This document shows, piece after piece, positions 1 to 12,012 of a stretch of 64,000 nucleotides of DNA. The notes beneath the pieces were generated by a model. The model did no database searches. It was not told the origin of the DNA and was given only the letters and a program-made list of their open reading frames with translations. The DNA is from Siphonodentalium dalli. Lineage: Eukaryota > Mollusca > Scaphopoda > Gadilida > Siphonodentaliidae. A program made the translations under genes and the position numbers. The DNA lies in NCBI GenBank assembly GCA_032622095.1, contig CP136064.1:195083948-195147947 (forward strand), read 5' to 3'. How positions within the stretch are numbered: the stretch's first letter is position 1; each line of letters starts with the position of its first letter.

Positions 1-289
1 GTTGTTGTTTTGCCGCAGACGATATACATGTATCCAATATACTTGTATTTGATTGGTTGAATCACAGCAGTTCATCAAATTAAACCAATCAGAGCATGGC
101 TTACAGTCTGTGGCTAGGTTTCGGAGGTCAGTCATTTCACTTCCGCCAACGTTTGTGTCAAAGGTCAAAGTGCGAGCTCACGGAAACAAACGAAATTTAC
201 AGATTTACTTCCGACAACACTTCGTAAGCATTCACAGCTTACGGAAACGAACGAGGGGACCCGATTGACTTTGTGTGGTAACTGCATGA

Positions 290-405
290 TAATAGCGGAA
301 CTGTATCGTAGTGTATCGAAATTACAGTCAAATGAATCGCGTATAGAATCGTGAATGACGAATCGCGATGCATCGAAATCGCAATGAATCGTTACAGGCC
401 TACTG
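290..405. mobile_element. Terminal part of a hAT-like element
   Basis: The stretch holds repeated ATCG words (aatcgcg, aatcgcaatgaatcg) and ends atcgttacaggcct. Reverse-complemented this gives AGGCCTGTAACGATTC, a typical hAT terminus with subterminal repeats. The other end would be upstream of the window, so bases 1-289, which hold no gene I can support, may be its interior. Confidence 0.45.
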
Positions 406-412
406 GTGATAC

Positions 413-779
413 AGGGATTTTTTGGCCAAGAAGGGCCAACTATCGACACAAATCCCAATCAGAATTAGGCATCTTTTTTTCCCCAATTTACTAATTCACG
501 CGACCCCAAAATTCCCAATTTACATGTACTCTACAGATAAGGAATATGCACCAATAGAATTTTTTTTTTTAACCCTGATAGGATATTTTAAATGTGACAT
601 TATCATTTGGCAACTAGTCTAGTAACTTGTACTACATATGTTCAGTTGTGTTTCTTTTTCACAATAATATGGTTCCAATAATACTTACTGACTCACAGAA
701 GTTCCCAATTGTATCCCTCTACGACGTTAATATTCCCAATTGGAAAGGGCCAGGCCCCAATTTTTTTTTTAAATCCCTA
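413..779. mobile_element. Possible short TIR element
   Basis: The left end reads CAGGGATTTTTTGGCC. The right end, read from the other strand, reads TAGGGATTT, an A run, then GGGGCCTGGCC. These imperfect inverted ends resemble hAT termini. The flanking 8-mers agree poorly, so the target duplication is decayed or the boundaries are off. The interior has repeated 'ttcccaatt' words and several T-runs. Confidence 0.35.
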
Positions 780-1073
780 CGATATAAATGCAGCAGCCAA
801 CAAAACATGGAAGAGGTTTTCTAATGTGTGGACATGTATTGGTATTTTTATCCTCCAGAATCTGAGAAGTCCATCAAAACAACATGTCTCAAGCATAAAG
901 GCCAATTAAAATTATTTGAAGAAATAGATTGATCATCAATGTTCAAACATCACATTGATGGAAACTCTACCTATTGAAAGGAACAAGTGAAGAAATTATT
1001 ATACAAACTATTCTCCTGGAAGGGTGTCTAAAGTTTTAGTTTTCGGACAGGCATGACACCACATCTTAGTTTA

Positions 1074-1288
1074 CAGTAATGCCTTAAATAATCGACTACT
1101 TAACCACAGCAGAATTATGGGTAATTTTTCAGGAGTTAGTCAAAAATATGGCTTGTTGCCATTCACCGGATAGCTCTCACTGAGATCTTTCTGATGAATG
1201 GCAACAAGCCATATTTTCAACTAAATCCTGAAAAATTACCTATAATACTGCTGTGGTTAAGGAGTCGATTATTTATGGTATTATACTG
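1074..1288. mobile_element. Family A palindromic MITE, copy 1
   Basis: This is a 215-bp near-perfect inverted repeat flanked by TA on both sides. The ends are CAGTAATGCCTTAAATAATC and, inverted, the same sequence with a few changes. The two arms meet at the short centre around GATAGCTCTCACTGAGATC. TA target, short TIR and lack of coding capacity fit a Tc1/mariner-type MITE. Sequence on both sides (1289-1883) is unremarkable AT-rich intron. Confidence 0.85.
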
Positions 1289-1883
1289 TATGTATATCAC
1301 AATTAATGACCCCTGACAGGGCAAGATGTAGAAATCTTACTATTTTTCCTGATTTTTTTAACTGCTATTGATATTCTTATAAGATATCAGGGTTAATTGA
1401 GAGATAATAGCTGAGTACAATTAAATGTCCCTGCAATGATGTGTTATGTGTTACTATCGCCAACAAAAGTTACATGAGGCAAGTAAGGGGTCACACAGTT
1501 AAGATTTTTGCATTGGAAATATAAATGCGTTGCAAAAATGATGGCATTCTTCCAAATATTGAAGGGAAAATAAAATAGACACCATTCTATATTTGGTGTG
1601 TATGAGATTAGTTAGTTTGTTAGTAGTTAATTTGGGGTTTAATATCACTTTCATTGGCTATGGTTATATTGTGACATATTATTTATTACTCCTCCCACTT
1701 TTAGCAGACTACTACTTCAGGCAGTTACTACCTTGGTCCTATTCTTTGCTCCAATACTAGAACATGTCTTAGAAAATAAACATGTGGCATTTGCCCAAAA
1801 GTGAACAGATGTCAGAGATTTGCACACCGCTGTACAAGACGTAATTGCAATTTTCATGTCATAATCTGAATAAGTCATAAATA

Positions 1884-2113
1884 CTATAATGCCCTAAATA
1901 ATCGACTCCTTAACCACAACAGAATTATGGGTAATTTTTCAGGATTTAGTCAGAAATATGGCTTGTTGCCATTCATCAGAAAGTTCTCACTGAGAATTAT
2001 TTCTCACATGAGAGCTTTCCGATGAATGGCAACAAGCCATATTTCCAACTAAATCCTGAAAATTTCCCATAATTCTGCTGTGGTTAAGGAGTCAATTATT
2101 TAGGGCATTACTG
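1884..2113. mobile_element. Family A palindromic MITE, copy 2
   Basis: This is a 230-bp inverted repeat with TA flanks. Its centre is longer than in other copies because of an extra GAGAATTATTTCTCACAT-like insertion between the arms. It lies about 120 bp beyond the SANT-exon donor in the RERE-like gene. Confidence 0.87.
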
Positions 2114-2234
2114 TATGTGTTTTCTTCGGTATCTTTCAGAGACTGTATCTGCATAAGAATCTTACAGAAGATCGATATGCTAACAGTTTGTCACAAAACA
2201 GTCAAAATAGAAAATTAAGTAACTTGTTACTTAC

Positions 2235-2315
2235 TGTCTCTCTGTGAGGCAAGAGTTCTTTTCGAATCTTGAAGAAATTCTTTCCATGCTGGCGGAGACC
2301 CTTAACAAACCGTTT
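2235..2315 (-). CDS. RERE: RERE-like exon: SANT domain helices
   Basis: This exon is 81 bp, 27 codons, phase 0 at both ends. The acceptor is tatttcaacag and the donor gtaagtaac. It encodes [20 protein letters not shown] followed by LLPHRET. This is the SANT core of RERE/Atrophin; SANT binds histone tails and supports deacetylase recruitment. The next expected exon (GELITFYYYWKK-type sequence) is not present down to base 1, so it must lie outside the window. A palindromic MITE (1884-2113) starts only about 120 bp beyond the donor. Confidence 0.97.
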
Positions 2316-2894
2316 CTGTTGAAATAAAGATTGTGAGGTAAAAATATTTTATGAAAATAAAAGTGACCAATGGATCATTTGCCTAACAGACAGCGGAAAT
2401 GTTAAGTCAAAGAATATGAGGCCAAATATCCATGACACTCCAGATGTGTGATTTTAAACCAGATGGTGCCACAGCAATGTCATAAATATCTTTGTTTATC
2501 ATCAACAGAGTTCCACACTAGAAAATGTTACATTTGAGTTAGAATATCCCATGTTTATGAGCCGACAAAAATGATATCAAGATTCATAACCCAGTCAGTT
2601 TAACTGAATATCATTTTAAAATGTGCTATTTAAAGCTAATTAAATATGATTTTACATCCTGGTTTATGTCTTCCAGTTTTCAGGTAAAAAATATATAATG
2701 TCTGCCTTGGAACACTTTAATTAAAGAAGCTATCTAAACTATTTAAAACTCTTTACTATAAAACTAGTTTGGAGAATATAATAAATTCTTTATGGTGTTG
2801 AAATCTTAATTCGGAGCTAATTGAATAAGATTTCCTGGCTTTGAAAAATACACCAATTAAAGACATATTATGGACTTGTTCGGGTGCGTGAAAC

Positions 2895-4650
2895 CAGACT
2901 TTCCGCTAGTAGGGCAGGGGGTCCCTTTAAGGGTCCCATTCCCCCAGCCAATTTTCCCCTTCTGTCATACCACAGGACATATTCCTTATGTATAAAGGTA
3001 TAAAGATATTTACTTCTCAATTTTGTTGGGACAGTAAATGTACCTTACTTGTATTTATATTCGCGCAGTACTATTTTTCGCTCAGTTTTTAATTCGCGCA
3101 CCATGCTGCGGGAATTCAAAACTGGCAAAAATATTTTCGTAAAATGCTTGGTTTTGAGGAAAGTTTAAGATCTTAATTGTTAATGAAGATACGTGTGCAT
3201 ATTAAACACCATAACGGTGGCTTTACATCGTGTATAATTTATGATAACTGCATCAATGTTTTGTGAAGACGGCTGTTTGTACTTTCCAAAAACTATATTC
3301 TGATATTGAAATAGTTATAAACATAATTTGTTATGAACTCGAAAGAAATAAAACCACAATCGCGTATAAAAAAAAAATGACATCAGAAAAAAAAAAATCA
3401 AAACTAAATTGACTGTGGGTTGTGTTGACATGATTAACTCAGAATATTCGTTCACTGGGTAGTGGTAGCGTTGTGAATAGGTGGACTTGCTTTCGTGCAT
3501 CTTCAGTCAGCAATTTATGTATTTTCTTATTTCAACAGCAATGATGATACCATGACTTGTTGCTGTATACTTATATCATATATCAGTAATGGTTTTGATG
3601 TTGGTTACCCGCATGTAAATTATAGTCCTGCAAGCCTAATATCAGTCCAACCTTTCATAATCTATATATATATATATATATATGTACGTAACTCATCAAC
3701 ATATAGCCTTCTTGTTTCTAGGTGGTTGGTATAAACTTAGGAGTCGTACTATTTTTCGCTCAGTTTTAAAATCGCGTAAGGTACTAAGAAATTTAAATAG
3801 TTGACAACTTTATTTGATTTCTAGCGAGAATACACACTCGGACCGATCTAACACTAAAAGTTGAATGTCAGTATGTCTGTAGGCCGCAGCTAACATTCAA
3901 CGTGCAGGGTCGATGTGTTCCATTTAGAATATAGAGTACACTTTATTTAGTTTTTACTGAAATGCTCCGGATTCTGAACGAACACACCCGGCTCTGCACG
4001 TTGCACGCTAGCTCCTACCTGCAGACACAGTTAGATAAACTGGAGAAGTGATAAAACACGACATCGCTAGAACACATGCTTTGGAGTCCGCTGGTTACGT
4101 TGCTGTGGTTAGGTTACGAAAAATGACCGCCGATAATTTAATCATACCTATTGATTCTATCTTCATGTCGTAAAATATATATATCACTCCATTTTTGTCA
4201 AAGCATCTTATCTATGTTTATTATAATTTAGCTTGATATATAGAACTAAAACATTGCGCCTTTATTCTATTCCTTCATTGCTTCCAACCTGTTAATCGTC
4301 TATCTGCTGAGTGTTATATTCCGGCTCGTTATGCATCCGAACTATCTGCCGTGTCTTGAATAGTGAGTCGTTTAACTTCAATGGGCGCGTTTCCGTATAC
4401 TGGGAACAACACAAGGCCTTCACCACCGGTGATCTATAACCTGGCAATTAATTTTTATCTAATAAATGTTCTAGGTTTTATAGTTATTGCGGTTGATAGC
4501 ATGGTAACTTGGGTAGAAAATGGATGCAAAACAATCAGCAAATATACTCTCTGATACTTCTATTGGCCGATACAACAAAAGTAGGTCCACTAGGAAAACA
4601 TTGACTGCATTTTCCCCTCGGCGGATACAGGACCCGTTCCCCAAAAGCTG
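2895..4650. mobile_element. hAT-like insertion inside the family C element
   Basis: The inserted segment starts CAGACTTTCCG and ends, read inverted, CAGCTTTTGGG. It is flanked by gtgaaac (2888-2894) and gtggaac (4651-4657), a 7-bp duplication with one mismatch. A direct repeat of ACTATTTTTCGCTCAGTTTT occurs at about 3070 and 3748. No transposase ORF is visible, so it is non-autonomous or decayed. Confidence 0.5.
3663..3683. repeat. (TA)n microsatellite
   Basis: About ten TA dinucleotides in a row lie within the insertion at 2895-4650. Confidence 0.9.
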
Positions 4651-5086
4651 GTGGAACTGATAAATTAGTACTCAGTCACTATGCCAACTGGGGGAATGTA
4701 GCATTCTACTAACATCGCCAAAAATCTCAAAGAAATTGACAATAAACTAACGCAAATGATTTCGCCATCGATACTCATTGCATTTAATAAATATATAAGA
4801 CTGACGGTGTGTGTTGTAAATTTGGATTAATATTCATAAAAATAACTTCTTTGAGCAACCGGAGTTTTTCACATCACTTTAAATCTATCAATTATCTTAA
4901 AGTTTATTATTTGTTTGCATTTGAGATCGATCAAGTTTAAAAATGCTCTATCTTTTCCCCCCGACACCACTTCCAATAATAACAACAACAACAATTTCTC
5001 AGGAACTTGTTTACAAGGCATGTATGCACTATTTTTACCAAAACACAATTTTAGGACACATCTGGTGTTACACATATTTAACTTAA

Positions 5087-5342
5087 TCCTTATATGACGG
5101 GAGCTGCGCTGGTGCAGCATTAAAGATCTTGTGCAAGTGCATTCTCTTATATATGCGAGTCTCCCACAGGGAGCCTCTCATATATAAGAGAATGCACTAG
5201 CTTACAAGGTCAAGGTAAAATTGTTAGGTCAATACATTCTCTTATAAATGCGAAGCTCCTTGGGGAAGACCCACATGTATAAGATAATGCATTGGCACAG
5301 GGTTTTCGCAAAATTTCAAGAAGCTCGTCATGGAAGCATTTT
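5087..5342 (+). mobile_element. Family B TTAA MITE, copy 1
   Basis: TTAA (5083-5086) precedes the left end TCCTTATATGACGGGAGCTG; the right end is GTCATGGAAGCAT then TTTTAA. Two internal perfect hairpins with stems of about 25-30 bp (ATTCTCTTATATATGCGAG and its complement) are separated by a constant spacer (aaggtcaaggtaaa). TTAA target and termini close to CCCTTTCATGAC fit a piggyBac-like non-autonomous element. Confidence 0.75.
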
Positions 5343-5506
5343 AATGTATATATTTTCAACTGAAAAAATTACAAACATCACAGCTGAATAAGTGCCGTAC
5401 GGAAAATAGCTATATTTTCAGTCCTCAAAAAATATTGTTATGTATGTGGAATTGTTGATGTCTTTCTTTTTATTATCTAGTTTTATCACACACATGGTAT
5501 GGTTAA

Positions 5507-5763
5507 ACCTTTCATGACTGGAGCCTCATGAAATTTTGCGAAAACCCGGTGCCAACGCATTCTCTTATATATGAGTCTCCCATAGGGAGCCTCGCATATA
5601 TAAGAGAATATATTGGCCTGACAGTATTTACCTTGACATTGTAAGCAAGTGCATACTCTTATATATGCGAGGCTCCCTATGGGAGACTCGCATATATAAG
5701 AGAACTCACTGGCACAAGATCTTTCTTTAATGCTGCACCAGCCCAGCTCCCATCATGAAAAGG
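5507..5763 (-). mobile_element. Family B TTAA MITE, copy 2, inverted relative to copy 1
   Basis: TTAA flanks both sides (5503-5506 and 5764-5767). The order of internal parts is the reverse of copy 1: the GGTTTTCGC-side end comes first and the gctgcaccagc end last. It forms a roughly 680-bp inverted pair with 5087-5342 around a spacer of about 160 bp. Confidence 0.77.
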
Positions 5764-6489
5764 TTAATAATATAACAGGTTGTGTTCTAAATGATGCAAT
5801 GGGCAAAAGTTTTCGAACAAAGTAAATATTCTACCTTTCATTCTGTCAGTAATTTTCTAGACAGTAACCAGGTTCAGTCCACATTTGTGTATCTTGTGAC
5901 ATGTTTTACTATGGTATTGCTATGGATATGTACTTGGCGGGAAAAGTCATGTAATTTTACGGTGCAAAATTGGCTGATATGATTAATTGGCTTCAATAAA
6001 AACATAATGATACCATGCAGACACCTCGTTCTATTCTCCTACCGCCTGAATAGTGTTGGATTCTCACATTAGAAGACCTACATTAGTACATTTACACATA
6101 AGCGACAAAAAGATGCCAAAAAAAAAAATCCAGCAAGAAAAAGCAATTTAGGTTCCGGGAGGCAGATGATCTATGATAAAATACTGAATAGTAATAGAAC
6201 CTGACAATAATGCATGCATGTCTACAATAGTTTAGTTTTCTTTTCCTTGGTTATCAGAAAATGGTTCAACCCTTTTTGCTATACTTTTCGTTATGCTATA
6301 CGTTTGATACAAAACTTCTAAAGTTAACGGTTTGACGGTGTAAGTGGCCACGTGACTTTCGTTGTTACAATTTAGACGTATGAACCTGGCTAATAAGAGT
6401 AAACAAATACTGATTGGAACCAATCAAGTACAGGTTTCATAATGGAACAAATTGGTTCAGAAGTTGAAAAAGAGCATCGCCAGGACATG

Positions 6490-6600
6490 GCAAAATATGC
6501 CTGTGACAAATCCAACAAAGGGCCAAAACTCTGGTGAAAATTGACTGGCGGAACCCAAATTTGAACTTGACCTGTATTTTGTGCTCGTAAACCCACATAT
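6490..6600. repeat. Fragment of a dispersed repeat
   Basis: The words aacaaagggccaaaactctg and acccaaatttgaacttgacc recur in related form at about 32660-32780. This is a diverged fragment of the same repeat; 6600-6810 and 6910-8060 otherwise show only AT-rich intron. Confidence 0.5.
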
Positions 6601-6810
6601 CACATTCCATTCTATTCCATTCAGTCCAGACATACAAAAGTTATTATCTGGAAATGAAAATTGAGTGCAAATTCTAACAAAAATAATCATTATTTTAATA
6701 ATCCATAAGATAAGTAGCACAAGAATAGAACTCCTACCACTTCAAGAGATTTATTTTAATGACATGAACTAGTGAACTTTCTTCTGGTGTTGATAACACA
6801 TTATACTTAC

Positions 6811-6909
6811 AGTCTCCTCATCTGTCCATTTCTTCTCGATTGCTTTTGGAACAGGACACTTGACTAAAGCCTGGAGCGCTTTCCCCGTGTCATATTTGTT
6901 ATCATGCAA
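6811..6909 (-). CDS. RERE: RERE-like exon: ELM2 end and SANT start
   Basis: This exon is 99 bp, 33 codons, phase 0 at both ends. The acceptor is attttgcag and the donor gtaagtata. It encodes [20 protein letters not shown] followed by [33 protein letters not shown] is the standard transition from ELM2 to the first helix of SANT in RERE. The Cys in LVKCPVPK stands where I recall Lys or Asn in vertebrate proteins, a minor lineage difference. WTDEET joins directly to KRFVKG in the next exon. The intron towards SANT is about 4.5 kb and holds the two inverted TTAA MITEs at 5087-5763. Confidence 0.97.
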
Positions 6910-8062
6910 CTGCAAAATAATACAAGTATACTGAAGACATATCCTATTAACCTCTTTTCTGCTATACGTCAGTACTGAGTAGAGACATAAAATGTGTGCT
7001 AAACATTCGCAATGAGTAATGACCCACTTCAACACACTAGCATTCGGCCATTATTGCAAAGTGGAATTCATAGATTGGAGCAACGGTGTATGGTGATCCA
7101 GGAATGTGAATAATTAGACTTTCAACGGAGTCAGTTTTAGGGTTTTCCTGATATTACCATTATATTTTTCCAATGGTAATCAAATTATGACGGAACATTT
7201 CCAACTTACTCATAAACACTTTAATATTAACCTTAGATAAACACATAACAGCTATTTGCCTCGCAGATTAGTTGTGACGATTCATCAACTATGTTTGAGT
7301 AATTACGATTGTTTAAGCTTTGAGGGCATTATCTGCCATTGCATCGAATCCAAATATCATAGATATAATAGTTCCTCCTATTAAGTAGGTTTGGCAGCAA
7401 ATTTGACATTTTGAAATATTTTTAAATGAGTGTCATCATAATGGTGATGATCTGAATTTTACAAAACTAAAACTACAGAGTACATATGTAATGAATAATG
7501 TAACATTTCCATACTGATATCATATTAAAAGCTAAACAATAATTTCAGTATTCTGGTTCATACACATATATAAAAATTATGTGTAACCTATTTTTCGTTT
7601 GCCTGGTTTGTGCTTAGGTAACCCATACCATAGGTCAGCAGAAGAGTTACACAATCAACTGTTATAATCAGTAATAACGGTGAGAATCATTTATCACGAC
7701 ACCTGCAGAAAACTTTGGTGCAACCTGTTTTTCGTTTGCAGCATTTTCATTTTAGATAACCTCCAGGTGAACTAAACGTTCGTTCGCCTCAAATTTGCAG
7801 GCCTGTATTAAATAATTGTATGTAGCAACCAACATTTGTCAATAGTAAGAGTATATGAACGATTAATAGACTATCCAATTAACTGTCGATCGGCAGACTA
7901 ATCGAAGATCAATTGATTATAATTATCTGATTAATCATTGCAGGTCTTGTTAATATGAGAACTGTTGGGCAAGAATATAAATAGAATTCTTCATAATTTT
8001 CTTAAAATTATGTTTGTATTTAGGAGATAAACATACTAGTACTCGGTCGAGTTGGATATTCG

Positions 8063-8129
8063 GGGATTCGAGCATGGAACAGTTTGTGAACGTGCCAGTG
8101 AGTTCACAAACTGTTTTCATGCTCGAATC
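8063..8129. repeat. Short inverted repeat
   Basis: Arms gggattcgagcatg...aacagtttgtgaac and their complement surround a loop of about 10 bp. No flanking duplication is obvious. Confidence 0.75.
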
Positions 8130-8696
8130 CCAACTTTATCGCCATTGTAATTCAAGACCCCAATAAATTTAAAATAAATTGCACAAAAAGCACATTTTAT
8201 CGACATTACATGCTATATGAAGTGATATAACCTTTTTTCGGTGATCAAATATCTGGGTACACTCCATGGGGTTATCCAGAACAGCGCCTGATAAACTTCC
8301 TGTTAATCGTATCTATAGAAATTAATGTTCCGGTTTCCTTCATTACGTGAGTCCTGGCAGCGCGGTGACTTATTTTATGCAAGTTGTTAATGTTGATTAA
8401 ACTTTGTGCTTAAACTTATCCAGATATTTTCATCAATTATGTCTATTCTCTTATGAATGTTGAACAGACATACATTTATTATGCTATAATCAGTTGAATC
8501 ATTTCTGATTGACAATGCCAAAAATAGTTGAAAAAAATTGTAAAACTGTCACATTTGATTTTGCATGCATAAACACATGGAACTATTTTGACACACTCAA
8601 ATATTGGCAATGCAATTCTTCAAGGAAATGTATCAGGGCATGACATGTGCAGTTTGTGATCATTATACCATGCTAGGACAGTTGAAATACTAAAGT

Positions 8697-8858
8697 AATT
8701 ATATATGCAATCAACGTCGTTTTTGATGCATCTGTCGGCATATAGAAGTGTCTGATGCCGAATTACATACTGTATAATTTCGCTTCTAAGTATGTAGCTC
8801 GGCATCACACTTCTACACGCTGACAGATGCATCGAAAAGACGTTGATTGCTTATAATT
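8697..8858. mobile_element. Family D palindromic MITE, copy 1
   Basis: This is an inverted repeat of about 162 bp with arms AATTATA(ta)GCAATCAACG, then gatgcatctgtc, agaagtgt and gatgccga. The same arms recur at 14289-14646. Confidence 0.75.
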
Positions 8859-8888
8859 ATGACAATCCACATATTAGTTAGTGATTGA

Positions 8889-10009
8889 CTCTTTCACTGC
8901 CATGCAGCACCACAGACAGATCTGCTACTGCCAAGCATGCTATACATGTACATGTAGCATATTGCTGCTACATTCATATGGATTGGGTATTTCTCAATAA
9001 CTTTTGTATCTGCCGAGCTATTTTCATGAAACTTGGTATGCATGTAGGTATTGGTCTGTGGAATCGAAAACACGCACAGTCCACCATTGTCCCATGACCA
9101 CGATCATGTGACCACAAACAAGATGGCCCGCCACCCCAAAATATAAGAAAATTTCAGTATTTCTCAATAACTTTTGTATTTGTAGAGATATTTTCCGGAA
9201 AGTTGTTATGTAAGTAGGTATCAGTATTGGGAATAGAAAATATGTTCTAGTCCGCCAGTGTCACATTTCACGTGACCACGATCATGTGACCACAAAACAA
9301 GATGGCCACCATCCCGAAATATAAGATAATGTTAGTATATTGTTGTTAATACATATTTATAGGGTATTTCTCAATAACTCTTGTATCTGTAAAGGTATGT
9401 TCGTGAAACTTGGTGCAATTAGATATTGGACTTGCGAATTGAAAACACTTCCCAGTCTGCCAGGGTCATGAGACCGTGACCATATGAGGGTAACGAGACC
9501 GTGACCACATGATCACAAAACAAGATGGCCGCCACACCAACATATGAGGAAAATTCATTATTCTCAATAACTTTTGTATCTGCAGAGATATTTTGATGAA
9601 ATTTGGTGTTAGTATTGAGAACCGAAAACAAGTTAGTATATTTCTGCTAAATACATATATTATTGGGTATTTCGCAATAACTTTTGTATATGCAGAGGTA
9701 TATTCCTGACACTTGGTATGCAGGTAGGTATTAGTCTCTGTGGAATGGAAAACACTTCCCAAACCAGGAGGGTCACGTGACCGCGACCACTTAATCACAA
9801 AACAAGATGGCCAACATCCCGAAATATAAAAAAATAAACTGGGTGTTTCTCGTTTAAAAATTGATTATATCACGTACAGTTTTCACAGAATAATATAGAG
9901 TTACTTCCCATGGATTGATGTTACTGGACGAAGGTGTCAGGATTCGACTCAAGTCGCGATCGGCAGTGTATGGGTAATTCTACTCAAGTCGCGATCGGCA
10001 GTGAAAGAG
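8889..10009. mobile_element. TTAA-type TIR element carrying an internal tandem array
   Basis: The left end CTCTTTCACTGCC is preceded by TTGA (a changed TTAA). The right end GGCAGTGAAAGAG is followed by TTAA at 10010-10013. Near the right end the 21-mer actcaagtcgcgatcggcag + tg is directly repeated. Most of the interior is the tandem array 8985-9838. It lies in the intron between two ELM2 exons of the RERE-like gene and has no coding capacity. Confidence 0.6.
8985..9838. repeat. Tandem array, five units of about 100-205 bp
   Basis: Units start at about 8985, 9157, 9362, 9557 and 9664 with (gg)gtatttctcaataacttttg. They run through 'atattttcNtgaaacttggt' and 'gaNaacac' and mostly end near 'catgtgaccacaaaacaagatggcc'. 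The fourth unit is short. Confidence 0.8.
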
Positions 10010-10958
10010 TTAAACTAGTTTTTTTTAAGAAACTATATGTAAAACACTAAAATAGTAAAACTACCCAAGTGACACGTGTGCTGGACTTCAGCTGTACTTT
10101 TAACGGAAAATGGGAAATTGGGTCTAGAATAAATTGGGCGACCGACCGGAAGTTCGATCTCTGTTTCCAATTTTCGAACTATACAAAACCAAGACACCAC
10201 ACCTGTAAACTATTAAACTGTACTTGCTGGTATAAATTTTACTTATTTAAAACGATTCTAGAACATCTATTGTCATAAAGACAATCTGATTCCATAGCAA
10301 TTCCGAAGCGGTGTTCCCAAACTTCCCCACCGAATTTGCAGTACAAACTCGAAAAATAAACAATCGCTACAAAGCTGCATTCTATGCTCTCGTGACCACT
10401 GCCATGTCATTAGTACTGGCACGAAGCTGGATAAATGCTAATACTAATAGTGGAATAGTTATGTAAAACATTCCTTTATCCCCAACTAAATTATCGCATT
10501 TCATAGTTTCACTGATCTGTCTAATTCGTCAATTTTATTTTCACGGTCTGGTAACTATGGACGCTTTTATGAAATGGCATCATGATGTGGGGCGACCGTT
10601 GGTGCTTGTCGCCCAAATTCTTAAAGTATCACTGCGCGTTGTGAAGCGGGGAAACGACATTTCCCTCGCTGATAGAGATTGTCGCTACCAAGCGTATCTA
10701 AGGGCATTGACCAATCAAATGTACGTATTTAAGCAAAAGCGAAAGTAGTTGTAATTATTATTAGATATTTTGTGTATTGAACTGTAAATGAAATTGTGGC
10801 CATCAACCTGTAAGTTCCCACAAAGTTTGGTATCCAAGGCTCGCTGTGTTCTATGGATCACACAGTGGCTCGTCATAAGAGAATGTTGGTGATAACTTGT
10901 ATTAAAGTAAAATTGATAGGGATAGATATTTCTATCAGCTATGTTATAATTAACTTAC

Positions 10959-11058
10959 AGTGTGTAAAGCATTTATAGTTGTCTCATCCATCGATGCTGC
11001 CTGGCACCCGTCATCTGTGGATCCACCATCACACATACCCGCAAAGGCTGCAACACTC
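10959..11058 (-). CDS. RERE: RERE-like exon: ELM2 core
   Basis: This exon is 100 bp: one base plus 33 codons. The acceptor is ttttgtag and the donor gtaagtta. It encodes [20 protein letters not shown] followed by [13 protein letters not shown]. With the previous exon it makes the invariant [18 protein letters not shown] stretch of RERE ELM2. The Cys-Asp-Gly-Gly and the DDGC positions match the family. It ends in phase 0. The intron on its 5' side is only about 1.4 kb and contains the start of the AAGATGGC tandem array; the intron on its 3' side is about 4.0 kb and carries a TTAA element and a palindromic MITE. Confidence 0.97.
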
Positions 11059-11557
11059 CTACAAAATCAAATCAGTAACTCTCTTCCAATATATAGTTCA
11101 GTGTTATTGAAGTAAACCCTTGATCAGATCTACAGGGATGATTGATTGGAGTCACTCTTTACAGCACTTCTTCGAAAACGCTCTCTTTAAAATGCTATTT
11201 TAAATAACTTATTCAGGAAAAAACGCTCTTTAAAATAACTTCTGCGACAAAAAAAAAAAATCTTAAAAAAACTGTTAGCAGTGCCAGCAGAAGAAGATGG
11301 TACAGTAATGCTCTAAGTAAGGTTCTCTATTTACTATCTACACGTTCTGTAGGGACGAAGAGTAGTTGAAAAACAACTCCATTATAGTCACTAATGTTCC
11401 GCTGGAGTTGAACTGGGCCCTTCTACAATTCTCTATAATTTACATTTAGACCAAATACTATTGTGATTCAAATTTGACCTCGATACAATCCATAAAAATA
11501 TAGCTAAAGGTTCATATATGTCATTAAACTGTCATGTCAATCAATGGTGCTCAGAAC

Positions 11558-12012
11558 AAGATGGCTGCTGGCGGCCATGTTTTTTGGCCGAATGACCCCA
11601 AAATGACTCGTTCCCATCTACATGTCATTATTAACATTCTTGACAAATTTTATGATGATCAGAATAAAAGTACGACCTGTAGCCCGTGCTAAAGAATTTA
11701 GTCATACAAAGAGTAAAATCCAAGATGGCTGCTGGCGGCCATGTTTTTGGGCCGAATGACCCCAAAATTACTCGTTCCCATCTACATGTCAATATTAACA
11801 TCCATGACAAATTTCATGATGATCAGACGAACAGTACAGCATGTAGCCCGTGCTAATGGATTGAATTTTGAAATCAAAGATGGCCACTGGCGGCCATGTT
11901 TTTTTTCCGAATGACCCCAAAATTAATCATTCTGGTCTAAATGTTGATGTCAACAGCTATCACAAATTTCATAATGATCCGACCAAAGGTACGACCTGTA
12001 GCCTGCATTGTT
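11558..12012. repeat. Three tandem units of about 160 bp (AAGATGGC...GGCGGCCATG)
   Basis: Units start at 11558, 11722 and 11877 with aagatggctgctggcggcca, then 'gaccccaaaat', 'cacaaatttcatNatgatc' and 'cgacctgtagcc'. The array sits in the intron between two ELM2 exons. Confidence 0.85.

Larger units (their letters stand above)
2861..4878. mobile_element. Family C TTAA-type element split by an insertion
   Basis: Bases 2861-2894 match the left end of the element at 56736 (agacatattatRgacttgtt then cgggtgcRtgaaac). Bases 4658-4878 match the rest of that element up to its right end (ttcacatcact then TTAA). TTAA flanks both ends (2857-2860 and 4879-4882). The 1.76 kb between is foreign DNA, annotated separately. 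Confidence 0.65.
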
